Shown in pieces: positions 16,920 to 24,348 of a DNA stretch of 64,000 bases. The stretch's first letter is position 1. The number at the start of each line of letters is the position of its first letter. The position numbers were made by a program, and so were the translations under genes. Source of the DNA: Clostridiales bacterium (GTDB lineage: Bacteria > Bacillota > Clostridia > Peptostreptococcales > Anaerovoracaceae); contig JALEUQ010000053.1 of NCBI GenBank assembly GCA_022780965.1, positions 1 to 64,000 on the forward strand. The letters run 5' to 3'. A model generated the notes under the pieces. The model was not told where the DNA came from and made no database searches. It saw only the letters and a list, made by a program, of their open reading frames with translations.

Positions 16920-17762
16920 ATGTCTTCACAATTAATGATGCTGGCTATTGTGCCGGGTTTATTGATAATACTGTATGTTTATCGCAAAGACAAAGTAGAG
17001 AAGGAACCTCGGAGACTAATTGTCAAGCTGCTCATTTTCGGGGCTCTGTCGTGCATTCCGGCCGTAATTGCAGAAATGTACGTGGACGATCATTTCATTT
17101 CATACGATTCGCAGCTGTCGTGGGCGCTTTCCAATGCGTTTATATGTGCTGCCCTATGTGAAGAACTCAGTAAGTTCGCCCTCCTGTATCTGGGCTCATG
17201 GAGGAACAGGAATTTTGATTACAGATTTGACGGAATAGTGTACGGGGTGTCAGTAGCTGTCGGGTTTGCTCTTCTTGAAAACATACTGTATGTTGCTGAC
17301 GGCGGACTGGAGACGGCGCTGGTAAGGGCGGTGCTGGCTGTACCTCTTCATGCTTTCTGCGGGGTATTCATGGGGATATTCTACGGTGCCATGATGAAGC
17401 ATCATATTGACGGCAACACCGGCGGCAAGATGAAATGCCTTGCAGGAGCGCTGCTTGTGCCCATCATGATTCACGGAATCTACGATACTTTCGCTTTCAT
17501 GGGAGATGGAATATCAACTATACTTCTGCTGGCTTTCGTAGCATTAATGTATATAGTCGCAATCAGATATGTTAACAAGTTCTCCAGAGAAGACTGGAAT
17601 GCGGGTTTCTATCGTCTCAGCAGAGATAATTCTGATGCGGCGAATTCATCGATAATAATTCAATGTCCGGCGTGCGGATGTTATTTGAGACTTCCATCAG
17701 GAGCAGGCAAGGTGATTGTCACCTGTACTAGATGTCGTAACAAATTCGAGAGTTTTTCATAG
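16920..17762 (+). CDS. PrsW-family intramembrane protease with C-terminal zinc ribbon
   Basis: A 280-residue membrane protein with about eight hydrophobic segments. The PrsW/CAAX-protease-like glutamates are in LCEELSKFALLYL near residue 82. Histidine motifs follow in AVPLHAFCGVFMG and VPIMIHGIYDTFAF. In B. subtilis PrsW makes the site-1 cut of the anti-sigma factor RsiW. Here an extra C-terminal ribbon carries CPACGC and CTRC cysteines (IIQCPACGCYLRLPSG...VTCTRCRNKF), which could bind zinc or iron. It lies between feoAB and a Met-rich small gene. The substrate is unknown; no sigma/anti-sigma pair is in the window. Confidence 0.88.
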   Translation: MSSQLMMLAIVPGLLIILYVYRKDKVEKEPRRLIVKLLIFGALSCIPAVIAEMYVDDHFISYDSQLSWALSNAFICAALCEELSKFALLYLGSWRNRNFDYRFDGIVYGVSVAVGFALLENILYVADGGLETALVRAVLAVPLHAFCGVFMGIFYGAMMKHHIDGNTGGKMKCLAGALLVPIMIHGIYDTFAFMGDGISTILLLAFVALMYIVAIRYVNKFSREDWNAGFYRLSRDNSDAANSSIIIQCPACGCYLRLPSGAGKVIVTCTRCRNKFESFS

Positions 17763-17782
17763 AAGGCGAGGTGCATTTGCAA

Positions 17783-18046
17783 ATGGATAAAAACAGAAAT
17801 CTGCTGGATCAGCTTCAGGCACTTGACCAGCTGGCAAACGAAATGGACGAATACTCTGATGCACTTGAGAATATGCCCGGTATGGATGCGTTTATGGGAA
17901 TGGCTGGAATGACAGGGATGTCAATGCCGGGTGAACCAAAGGACGTGATGCTTTATGATACGATAATAGTGCACGGACTCATGGGAGATTATAAACTTTC
18001 ATTCGAAGAGAATGAAGATGGTCTTGTTATAAACATGATTAAGTAG
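17783..18046 (+). CDS. Small Met-rich acidic protein of unknown function
   Basis: I do not recognise this 87-residue protein. The track begins at GTG 17771, but that GTG is part of the ribosome-binding site (GAGGTG, 17768-17773); ATG 17783 lies 9 bases after it. The N-terminal 30 residues look helical and acidic (LLDQLQALDQLANEMDEYSDALENM). A run with many Met residues follows (MPGMDAFMGMAGMTGMSMPG). The C-terminal 30 look like a small beta unit (DTIIVHGLMGDYKLSFEENEDGLVINMI). It is 20 bases after prsW and is probably in the feoAB operon. Met-rich runs can bind copper or silver or be flexible; neither is shown. Confidence 0.7.
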   Translation: MDKNRNLLDQLQALDQLANEMDEYSDALENMPGMDAFMGMAGMTGMSMPGEPKDVMLYDTIIVHGLMGDYKLSFEENEDGLVINMIK

Positions 18047-18101
18047 TATTAATGGCAGCGTTATATAAGGGGCGGCTGTCTCTGTTGAATGGTGAATTGA
18101 G

Positions 18102-19043
18102 TTGAGTGAGAATTTCATAATATGTGTTGAAGCAGTACTTCCGATGTTCATGCTTCTTGCTGTGGGATATGCAGTGAGGCTGGTGGGGCTGGTGGGAGAT
18201 TCTGACACTGCCAAGCTTAACAGTCTGGCATTCAAGATACTGTTTCCTTTTCTTATGTTTAATAACATCTATAGTGCAGACATATCAGATTCCATAAACA
18301 GGGGTCTGATTGTTTTCACATTGGCGGCAATTGCTGTAATATACGTGATATCCACAATTTTTGCTCTTTGCATTGAGAAAGTGCCTCAGAGCCGAGGAGC
18401 CATGATTCAAGCTCTGTACAGAAGCAATTTCGTCATCATGGGTCTGCCGCTTGCAACAAACATATATGGTCACGGAAGTATTGGAGTAACTGCTGTAATG
18501 GTGGCTATCGTTGTTCCGATATATAATGTTCTGGCAGTAATTACTCTGGAAGTTTATCGCAAAGGCAAGATAAACGTCGGAATGATAATAAAAAATGTGC
18601 TGACTAATCCGCTGATACTGGGGGCGGCTGCAGGAATTGCATGTGCTGTCATGCAGGTTCATCTGCCCGCAGTTGTTGAGGAAACCGTTTCTCAGCTGTC
18701 TGCATGTGCTACGCCTATAGGAATAATGATACTTGGAGCATCATTCCAGTTTTCTTCGGTAAGAAAACAGTCGAGGAATCTGATGATATGCCTTGCAGGA
18801 AGACTCATAATCATACCGGGAGCAGTACTTGGTACAGCAGTGTTTATGGGAATAAGAGGAATTGGCTTTGTTACTCTAATCGCCATATTTGCAGCTCCGT
18901 GCGCTCTTTCATCATATACAATGGCAAGGCAGATGCATTCGGATTACCAGCTGGCAGGGAATACGGTCGTGTTCAGTTCAGCACTATGCTGTTTCACCAT
19001 GTTCTTATGGCTGTATATTTTCAAAAACATGGGCATGTTCTGA
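18102..19043 (+). CDS. AEC-family (auxin efflux carrier-like) transporter
   Basis: A 313-residue membrane protein with ten hydrophobic segments in two halves. Family patterns include LLAVGYAVRLVGLV at the start, ALYRSNFVIMGLPLATNIYG in the middle and APCALSSYTMARQMHSDYQLAGNTVVFSSALC near the end. Bacterial AEC proteins move malate, malonate or other organic acids; the substrate is unknown here. Translation seems to start at TTG 18102 (MSENFIICVEAV). The GGTGA 6 bases upstream is a weak ribosome-binding site, and no ATG fits better. Confidence 0.85.
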   Translation: MSENFIICVEAVLPMFMLLAVGYAVRLVGLVGDSDTAKLNSLAFKILFPFLMFNNIYSADISDSINRGLIVFTLAAIAVIYVISTIFALCIEKVPQSRGAMIQALYRSNFVIMGLPLATNIYGHGSIGVTAVMVAIVVPIYNVLAVITLEVYRKGKINVGMIIKNVLTNPLILGAAAGIACAVMQVHLPAVVEETVSQLSACATPIGIMILGASFQFSSVRKQSRNLMICLAGRLIIIPGAVLGTAVFMGIRGIGFVTLIAIFAAPCALSSYTMARQMHSDYQLAGNTVVFSSALCCFTMFLWLYIFKNMGMF

Positions 19044-19060
19044 TAATTGAATGAAATTCA

Positions 19061-19099
19061 TGAGAGTCTGATGATCAGTGTGATCCGGACTCTTTTTTT
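19061..19099 (+). terminator. Intrinsic terminator after the AEC gene
   Basis: AGAGTC (19063-19068) pairs with GACTCT (19088-19093), with an inner GATCA/TGATC stem and a run of seven T residues. Confidence 0.85.
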
Positions 19100-19140
19100 A
19101 TGGAAAGAATACAGCGTATGATGAATACAAGGAGAAATAA

Positions 19141-19197
19141 ATGGAAATAATTGACAATTGATAAAACATGGTGTAGTATAGATGGAAATAAATGACA
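19141..19197 (+). promoter_or_regulatory. Adhesin promoter flanked by 16-base direct repeats
   Basis: TTGACA (19151-19156), 17 bases and TAGTAT (19174-19179) form a promoter. ATGGAAATAATTGACA (19141-19156) and ATGGAAATAAATGACA (19182-19197) match at 15 of 16 positions and start 41 bases apart, about four helical turns. One copy covers the -35 and the other covers the start site, a layout expected for a repressor or activator pair. Confidence 0.65.
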
Positions 19198-19295
19198 TTT
19201 AATTATGAGGGTGTGGGGACATTCTTATGATTTGAATGCATGAGAAATAATTAGTTATATCAGGGTTAAATAACAGAAAGGGGAAGTTTGACCTT

Positions 19296-19316
19296 ATGGT
19301 CAATATTGGGTGGTAA
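19296..19316 (+). CDS. Six-codon leader ORF (MVNIGW) coupled to the adhesin start
   Basis: ATG 19296 follows AGGGGAAG at 9 bases, the only good ribosome-binding site near the adhesin. It encodes Met-Val-Asn-Ile-Gly-Trp and stops with TAA at 19314-19316. That stop overlaps the adhesin ATG as TAATG. The adhesin itself has no separate well-spaced site: GGGTGG ends only 2 bases before its ATG. Ribosomes would load at the leader and restart on the adhesin. The coupling is inferred; the overlap is seen directly. Confidence 0.55.
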   Translation: MVNIGW

Positions 19317-22222
19317 TGAGATTAGATAATAATTTGCGATGGCAGAGGAGCACAGTGCTGATCCTTGTATTTGTAATGCTGTTATCTGCAATGTGGACAG
19401 CTAGTTCATTTGCGGCGCTTACGGCAGGGAAATCAGGCACAAGCACGTGGGTGTATATGGGATCAGGTAAAGACGGCAAGGCATATTTGTCTACGAATAC
19501 GGGAAACAAACAGCCGAAGTACACTGTTAAGGCAGGAGGCATATCATATGTAGGTTATTGCATTAATCCTGATAAAGGCTGGGGTTCAGGAACAAGAATG
19601 ACATCAAGGTCTTATGCAGGATCCAAGGCTGTAAGCTCAATGTCATCAGCCAGGAAGGAATTACTAAGCTATGTACTGCTGTATGGGTACAATTCAGGCA
19701 AGAGTGCACCTTACGGCAATACCAATGACTACTATGCGGCCACTCAGGTGCTGGTATGGCAGGTTATCAAAGGCCATGCAGTAATGAGTGACAAGGGCAT
19801 CTGGACCGTCAGCGATACTTCAGACAAGTATTACAAATTAATTAAGAATCATTCATACGGTATTAAGTGCTACAACAACATTAAAAACGAAATATCAAAA
19901 CACGTGAAATCTGCATCTTTTGTTGCGGAGTCGGAAAGTGCAGCCAAGGTAATCCCGATGAAATATAATTACAAAACAGGGAGATGGACTGCTTCGGTTG
20001 AGGATACGTCCGGAGGTAATTACCTGAAAAAAACTGCAGGTACAAAGTCACTTGCAATGAATAGAAGCGGTTACAAATATACATTTTCCGCAGATGAAGA
20101 GGGTGATTACAAGGCTGTTCTCATGAATGACAGAAACTACGGGACAGGGCAGTCAGCAATGGTTTTTGACTCATCAGACTCGAGAACACAGTCCGTAGCG
20201 CTGGGAGCAACAGATACTAAAATGTTTTACGCATTGTTTTCGACAGAAAAAGAGGGAAACGGAACAATTGTAAAAACAGATGAGAACAAAAGGCCTATGT
20301 CGGGATTCAGTTTCCGCGTCACGTGTGATGATAACGGTTACGACAAAACCCATATTACCGATGATAATGGTGAGATAAATGTGAAGCTTTTTCCTGGAGA
20401 ATATACAGTGCAGGAGATACTTACTGCTGAACAGATTAAGGATAGGTGGAATCAGGCTGAGCCGGTGAAGCTTACTGTCAGAGAAGGTGAGACAAGTCGG
20501 GCGGAAGTCATGAATACACTTGATCGCAGTGCATCTCTCAAAATTATCAAGAAAAACAGTGACGGCGGTCCTTTGGGCGGGTTTAAATTCAGAGTTCAGG
20601 GAGTTCTGAGAAACAGTAAAACAATTTCGGAGGATGAGATAATAAAGAGAGCGGCGCCCAAGCTGCTGGATGAAGATTATCTGGTGAATAGCTGGACCAT
20701 TGATAATAAGGAGATTGTTGACCACATTAATGAGGCGGCTGCAGCAGGAAAGAAGGGCGGTTACATTGTGAAACTTTCAGCTGAAGCTAAACTGATTAGC
20801 AAAGAAGAACCGGCACTTCAGACTTCAGCAATTGCAGATGCAGGAGATGATGCAGATTACGCGACTGCCGCATCCGATGAGGATTCAGCCGGAAGCACAG
20901 AAGAAAAAGGCAAGGCAGAATCCATTCGCCTGAACCTTGAAGTTACGGTCAAACTTAGAGCTGTGGATGATAATGTAAATGAGCCTGTAAGAAAGAATCA
21001 AAACGGGATAACGTCATATGATTTTACCTGGAACGGGGCGGCATCAATATATGACAAGACATTTGAAACTAATGATGAAGGCGTAATATCCATAAACAGT
21101 ATTGCTTATGGGGATTACACTGTTTCTGAAGAAATGACAGAATCGCAGCAGGCAAGATATAAATCACCTGAATCTCAGAAGGTGACTGTGGATGAAAAGA
21201 ATCAGGACAGCATTCAGCCATTTGTATTTGAAAATAAAGCCAGGGAAACAAAGGTGAAGGTAATCAAAAAAAGCCTGGATGGATCAATAGCTGACATTAC
21301 TTTTAAAATAACAGGAACTACAGCATGGGGCGAAAAAATTGATGATATTGCAGCTGTGACTGATGGTGAAGGTGTGGCTGATTTCGGTTATCTGCCTGCA
21401 GGTCAGTACAAAGTGGAAGAAGTGAATGTAGATCTGGAAAAGTATGATCCTGTGCCGGCACAGAGTTTTAAAATTTCTGGAGATGAAAAAGACGTAATAA
21501 GTCTTGAATTCGAAAATATCAGAAGAACGGATCTGGAAATAAGCAAAGAAAACGGAACTACTGGAAGTGAACTTGAAGGCGCGTTGCTGAGACTTACAGA
21601 TAAAGAGACAGGAGAAGTTATTGATGAATGGATATCGGGCAAGGAGCCTCACGTTATAAAAGGCCTTAAATACGGCAGGAAGCTGATACTTCAGGAACTT
21701 ATGCCGCCTGTAGTTGAGACTGATGATAAAAGAGGTTTCATTAACAGTGAGGGCAAGTACGTGACAGGTTTTGCGAAAGCTGAGCAGATTGAAATAACAG
21801 CAGGTTCTCAGGAAAAAGTTGTTATGGTGGATGAGCCTACGCAGGTGGTAATATGTAAGAAAGATGAAACAACAATGAAACTGCTCAAAGATGCTATTCT
21901 CAGTATTGTGGATCCTGAAACAGGAGAAGTGATCCATGAATGGGTAACCACAGAAGAACCTCACATTGTTGAGGGCCTTATTGAAGGCAGGAAATACATT
22001 CTCAGAGAAGATAAAGCTCCGACTGGATATGAGAAGGCCAGGGACGTGCAGTTCGTTGCCGGTGAAGACAATGAGGTGGTCATGGTTGATAAACAATCAG
22101 TCGTAGTATCTGTCAAAACCGGTGATGATACACCGTACTGGCTGCCTTTAGCTATGGGTCTGATATGCCTTGCTGCCGCCGCGGGAGCAGTTGCTGCTGT
22201 TATGGTTAGGAGATCAAAATGA
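19316..22222 (+). CDS. Surface adhesin: thioester domain plus Cna-B/SpaA repeats, LPXTG-like anchor
   Basis: A 968-residue secreted wall protein. A signal peptide (residues about 10-33, VLILVFVMLLSAMWTASSFAA) precedes a thioester domain. There, Cys82 (VGYCINP) and Gln144 (YYAATQVLVWQ) are the likely thioester pair that bonds covalently to host targets. From residue about 315 come five Cna-B-like modules beginning IVKTDENKR, LKIIKKNSDG, VKVIKKSLDG, LEISKENG and VVICKKDE, each with the Lys and Glu expected for isopeptide bonds. The second holds a long acidic insert. The C-terminus has SVKTGDD, a hydrophobic helix and RRSK, an unusual sortase signal. It overlaps the next gene by 4 bases. The ATG choice rests on the TAATG overlap; the track uses GTG 19310. 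Confidence 0.9.
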   Translation: MRLDNNLRWQRSTVLILVFVMLLSAMWTASSFAALTAGKSGTSTWVYMGSGKDGKAYLSTNTGNKQPKYTVKAGGISYVGYCINPDKGWGSGTRMTSRSYAGSKAVSSMSSARKELLSYVLLYGYNSGKSAPYGNTNDYYAATQVLVWQVIKGHAVMSDKGIWTVSDTSDKYYKLIKNHSYGIKCYNNIKNEISKHVKSASFVAESESAAKVIPMKYNYKTGRWTASVEDTSGGNYLKKTAGTKSLAMNRSGYKYTFSADEEGDYKAVLMNDRNYGTGQSAMVFDSSDSRTQSVALGATDTKMFYALFSTEKEGNGTIVKTDENKRPMSGFSFRVTCDDNGYDKTHITDDNGEINVKLFPGEYTVQEILTAEQIKDRWNQAEPVKLTVREGETSRAEVMNTLDRSASLKIIKKNSDGGPLGGFKFRVQGVLRNSKTISEDEIIKRAAPKLLDEDYLVNSWTIDNKEIVDHINEAAAAGKKGGYIVKLSAEAKLISKEEPALQTSAIADAGDDADYATAASDEDSAGSTEEKGKAESIRLNLEVTVKLRAVDDNVNEPVRKNQNGITSYDFTWNGAASIYDKTFETNDEGVISINSIAYGDYTVSEEMTESQQARYKSPESQKVTVDEKNQDSIQPFVFENKARETKVKVIKKSLDGSIADITFKITGTTAWGEKIDDIAAVTDGEGVADFGYLPAGQYKVEEVNVDLEKYDPVPAQSFKISGDEKDVISLEFENIRRTDLEISKENGTTGSELEGALLRLTDKETGEVIDEWISGKEPHVIKGLKYGRKLILQELMPPVVETDDKRGFINSEGKYVTGFAKAEQIEITAGSQEKVVMVDEPTQVVICKKDETTMKLLKDAILSIVDPETGEVIHEWVTTEEPHIVEGLIEGRKYILREDKAPTGYEKARDVQFVAGEDNEVVMVDKQSVVVSVKTGDDTPYWLPLAMGLICLAAAAGAVAAVMVRRSK

Positions 22223-22779
22223 AAAACATTCAAGTGACAGAGTATTGTCGTCATTTCATGACTCTTCAGGTTAAGCCGGGAGATGTATGCATTGATGCAA
22301 CTGTTGGCAATGGTCATGATACTGAATATTTAGCCCGTCTGGTGGGGGATGAAGGTAAAGTAATTGGATTTGATATACAGAAAGATGCTTTGGATAGTGC
22401 TGCCCTTCAGCTTGGCAATCTTTTGTCGAGAACTGAGCTTCATCTGGAATCACATGAGAATATGGACAAGTACGCAGAGGAGGGAACTGTAAGTCTGATA
22501 GTTTTTAACTTCGGATATCTGCCTGGCGGAGATCATAGTGTTGCGACCAGGAAGGAAACCAGTATCCCGGCAGTTAAAAAAGGACTGCAGCTTCTGCGAA
22601 ATGGCGGAGTTATGGTCCTTTGTGTCTATAGTGGAGGTGACAGCGGATTTGAAGAACGTGATGCTGTTCTTAATTTTGCTGCTGGACTGAACCCCAAAGA
22701 TTATCTGGTAATGAAGACTGATTATTACAATAGACGAAACAACCCGCCAATACCTGTTGTAATAGTGAAGCTGCACTAA
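22219..22779 (+). CDS. mnmM: tRNA mnm5(s2)U methyltransferase MnmM (YtqB family)
   Basis: A 186-residue class I SAM methyltransferase. SAM motif I is DATVGNGHDTEYLARLVG, motif II FDIQ, and the family block is VFNFGYLPGGDHSVATRKETS. This is the YtqB/rRNA_methylase family. B. subtilis YtqB, renamed MnmM, completes 5-methylaminomethyl-2-thiouridine at tRNA position 34. Its ATG overlaps the adhesin stop as ATGA, so its translation depends on the adhesin message unless there is an internal promoter. This is an odd partnership, since mnmM normally sits among housekeeping genes. Family is confident; the exact substrate is by homology. Confidence 0.85.
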   Translation: MKNIQVTEYCRHFMTLQVKPGDVCIDATVGNGHDTEYLARLVGDEGKVIGFDIQKDALDSAALQLGNLLSRTELHLESHENMDKYAEEGTVSLIVFNFGYLPGGDHSVATRKETSIPAVKKGLQLLRNGGVMVLCVYSGGDSGFEERDAVLNFAAGLNPKDYLVMKTDYYNRRNNPPIPVVIVKLH

Positions 22780-22798
22780 ATAATTAACAAACATAAAT

Positions 22799-22850
22799 TG
22801 TCACGGCGTTATCATTGTTGCAGGCAATGACAGACGGCGTGACATTTTTT
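22799..22850 (+). terminator. Terminator after mnmM
   Basis: TGTCAC (22799-22804) pairs with GTGACA (22839-22844), an inner CATTG/CAATG stem lies in the loop, and six T residues follow. Confidence 0.75.
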
Positions 22851-22884
22851 GACATAAAATATTGACCTATAGGACAAAATGGTT

Positions 22885-22917
22885 ATTAAAAAGAGAAAAA
22901 CGACCTTAACAAGGTCG
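22885..22917 (-). terminator. Terminator of the metal-exporter gene (minus strand)
   Basis: CGACCTT (22901-22907) pairs with AAGGTCG (22911-22917). Read on the minus strand the stem is followed by TTTTTCTCTTTTT. It ends the transcript of the exporter at 23046. Confidence 0.8.
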
Positions 22918-23045
22918 CTTTCCTCAGTCATTTTATGGGACAAAGCTATAATGAGTATTTCGCAAATATGTAGTTAAATCTGTTAATTATTTAACTGACA
23001 ATAGTATATAACAACTGATTTGAAATGTAAAGGGTAAGCATCAAA

Positions 23046-23870
23046 TTATAATGGACAAATCATTCCGACACCTACACCGATTACGAAGAGAACAGATATT
23101 ATCAGTATTGTTTCTTTTTTATCCGCATTGATTCTGAACAGCATGAGAGGTCCGACTCCTGCAGCACAGAGAAGTCCAGAGAGCATGGTTCCCATGTTTA
23201 TTACGTGCTCCAGATAGAGTTCAGTTATCAGAACCGATCCGGCACAATTTGGAATCAGTCCGATGATTCCGGCAACGACAGGCCCCAGAAATTTGCTGTC
23301 TACCAGAAGACTTGTCATTGTATCCTGACCAATGAAATGAACAATTGTATTAAGGCCGAACGTAAAAATCAGCAGGAAGAAAGCAATCTGTCCCGTATAT
23401 ACAAGTGCGGTAAGAATGATGCTGCCACCGCCGCATCCGCATCCCTCAAACTCAATTTCTTCAACCGGTTCCGGGATTGACTTGCGCATGACAAGGTCGA
23501 TTACAAGTCCTGCTGCAATGCCTACAACCAGCTTAATTGCCAGTATTTCCAGTATCAGTGTAATGGGAGCATGATATGAGATCATGATTGGGAGCATTTC
23601 ATCGGAAGTCGATAAATATACAGCTATCAGTGTTCCCATTGAGATGAGTTCCGCTGAATAAAACTGGGAAGAAATCGCAGAGAAACCGCACTGGGGAATC
23701 ACGCCCAGAGCTCCGCCGATGACCGGTCCTTTCCTGCCTGCTGAAGTAATTGCCTGCCACCATTTCTGTCCGGCTTTGCACTCAAGCCATCCGATGATAA
23801 GATAGGTTACGAACAGGAAGGGAAGAAGCTTAAAAATATCAATAATTGTATCCAGAATTACTTCTATCAT
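23046..23870 (-). CDS. ArsP_2-type putative metal (manganese/arsenic) exporter
   Basis: A 274-residue membrane protein with about eight to ten hydrophobic segments in two halves. The halves carry matching loops, GVIPQCGFSAISSQFYSAELISMGTL and GLIPNCAGSVLITELYLEHVINMGTM, each with a conserved Pro-x-Cys. A Cys/Gly cluster, FEGCGCGGGS, lies in the central loop. This fits the family annotated as arsenic efflux protein or putative manganese transporter. GAGG 8 bases upstream selects ATG 23870 (MIEVILDTI) over the track start at 23900. It is monocistronic. The transported ion is uncertain. Confidence 0.8.
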   Translation of the reverse strand: MIEVILDTIIDIFKLLPFLFVTYLIIGWLECKAGQKWWQAITSAGRKGPVIGGALGVIPQCGFSAISSQFYSAELISMGTLIAVYLSTSDEMLPIMISYHAPITLILEILAIKLVVGIAAGLVIDLVMRKSIPEPVEEIEFEGCGCGGGSIILTALVYTGQIAFFLLIFTFGLNTIVHFIGQDTMTSLLVDSKFLGPVVAGIIGLIPNCAGSVLITELYLEHVINMGTMLSGLLCAAGVGPLMLFRINADKKETILIISVLFVIGVGVGMICPL

Positions 23871-24051
23871 TTCTTTATCCTCAAATATTAAAAAGAACAT
23901 CCCGGAGAGCAGATTCCCGTCAGATGTACAACATAAGCCAATATATTATGTGCGTTTAAGAGATTTAAGTCAAGTATAAATTGACATTAAATAATATCAT
24001 CAAACTATACAGGGAGCCGGGCTCATGTAGACTGAGGTGTAAAATCATTGG
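23871..24051. other. Intergenic, upstream of the exporter gene; no gene seen
   Basis: An AT-rich sequence with no plausible ORF. The exporter promoter should lie here or near the dyad at 24052; I could not fix its boxes. Confidence 0.5.
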
Positions 24052-24068
24052 TTACAGTGTGACTGTAA
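24052..24068. promoter_or_regulatory. Perfect 17-bp dyad, candidate operator
   Basis: TTACAGT (24052-24058) and ACTGTAA (24062-24068) flank GTG. The size and symmetry suit a dimeric regulator. It is about 180 bases before the exporter start and 60 bases before the possible small-RNA promoter, so either could be its target. Confidence 0.55.
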
Positions 24069-24122
24069 AAGGCGATAGTCCGCGATTTTTTGACTATAAT
24101 TGAGTGAAAAAAGTTTTGCTGG

Positions 24123-24245
24123 TGATATAATGATGTCGGAAAGCAAGGTTACATCAGATGTAATACGCTTTCATTGAACGCATATACCAATAGTTCAATC
24201 CAATACTTATCTGAGAGACCCGGTGCATTATGCATCGGGTTTTCT
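24123..24245 (+). ncRNA. Candidate small RNA or orphan leader with own promoter and terminator
   Basis: TGATATAAT (24123-24131) is an extended -10. Downstream are inverted pairs TGATGT/ACATCA, AAAGC/GCTTT and TTGAAC/GTTCAA. They are followed by a strong terminator stem, ACCCGGTGCA with TGCATCGGGT, and TTTTCTCC (24218-24245). No ORF with a ribosome-binding site fits between. The transcript would be about 108 bases, and the M20 peptidase gene after it has its own promoter at 24268. I cannot match it to a known riboswitch class. Confidence 0.45.
24218..24245 (+). terminator. Intrinsic terminator upstream of the M20 peptidase promoter
   Basis: A 10-bp stem ACCCGGTGCA/TGCATCGGGT with a TTA-type loop is followed by TTTTCTCCTTTT. 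Confidence 0.8.
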
Positions 24246-24267
24246 CCTTTTGCAGTAACTGAAATAA

Positions 24268-24296
24268 TTGACTAAACGAGTGTTTAGCAGTATAAT
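24268..24296 (+). promoter_or_regulatory. Promoter of the M20 peptidase-gshA genes with operator in the spacer
   Basis: TTGACT (24268-24273), 17 bases and TATAAT (24291-24296). The spacer holds a perfect inverted repeat, CTAAAC-GAGT-GTTTAG (24272-24287). Such a site would block RNA polymerase when bound and resembles operators of TetR-type repressors. Confidence 0.75.
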
Positions 24297-24348
24297 ACCT
24301 ACAAATAAAATAGGAAAACAAGGAATAATTACGGAAGGGCTTTAGGAT

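Noticed and set aside
21284-22096. 270-aa minus-strand ORF opposite the adhesin
   Set aside because: It is a shadow of the adhesin repeats, rich in Phe, His and Cys, without a ribosome-binding site.
24201-24260. CTGAGA near 24211 as part of a TPP riboswitch
   Set aside because: The required downstream ACCTGATCTGGATAATGCC-type segment is absent and no thiamine gene follows.
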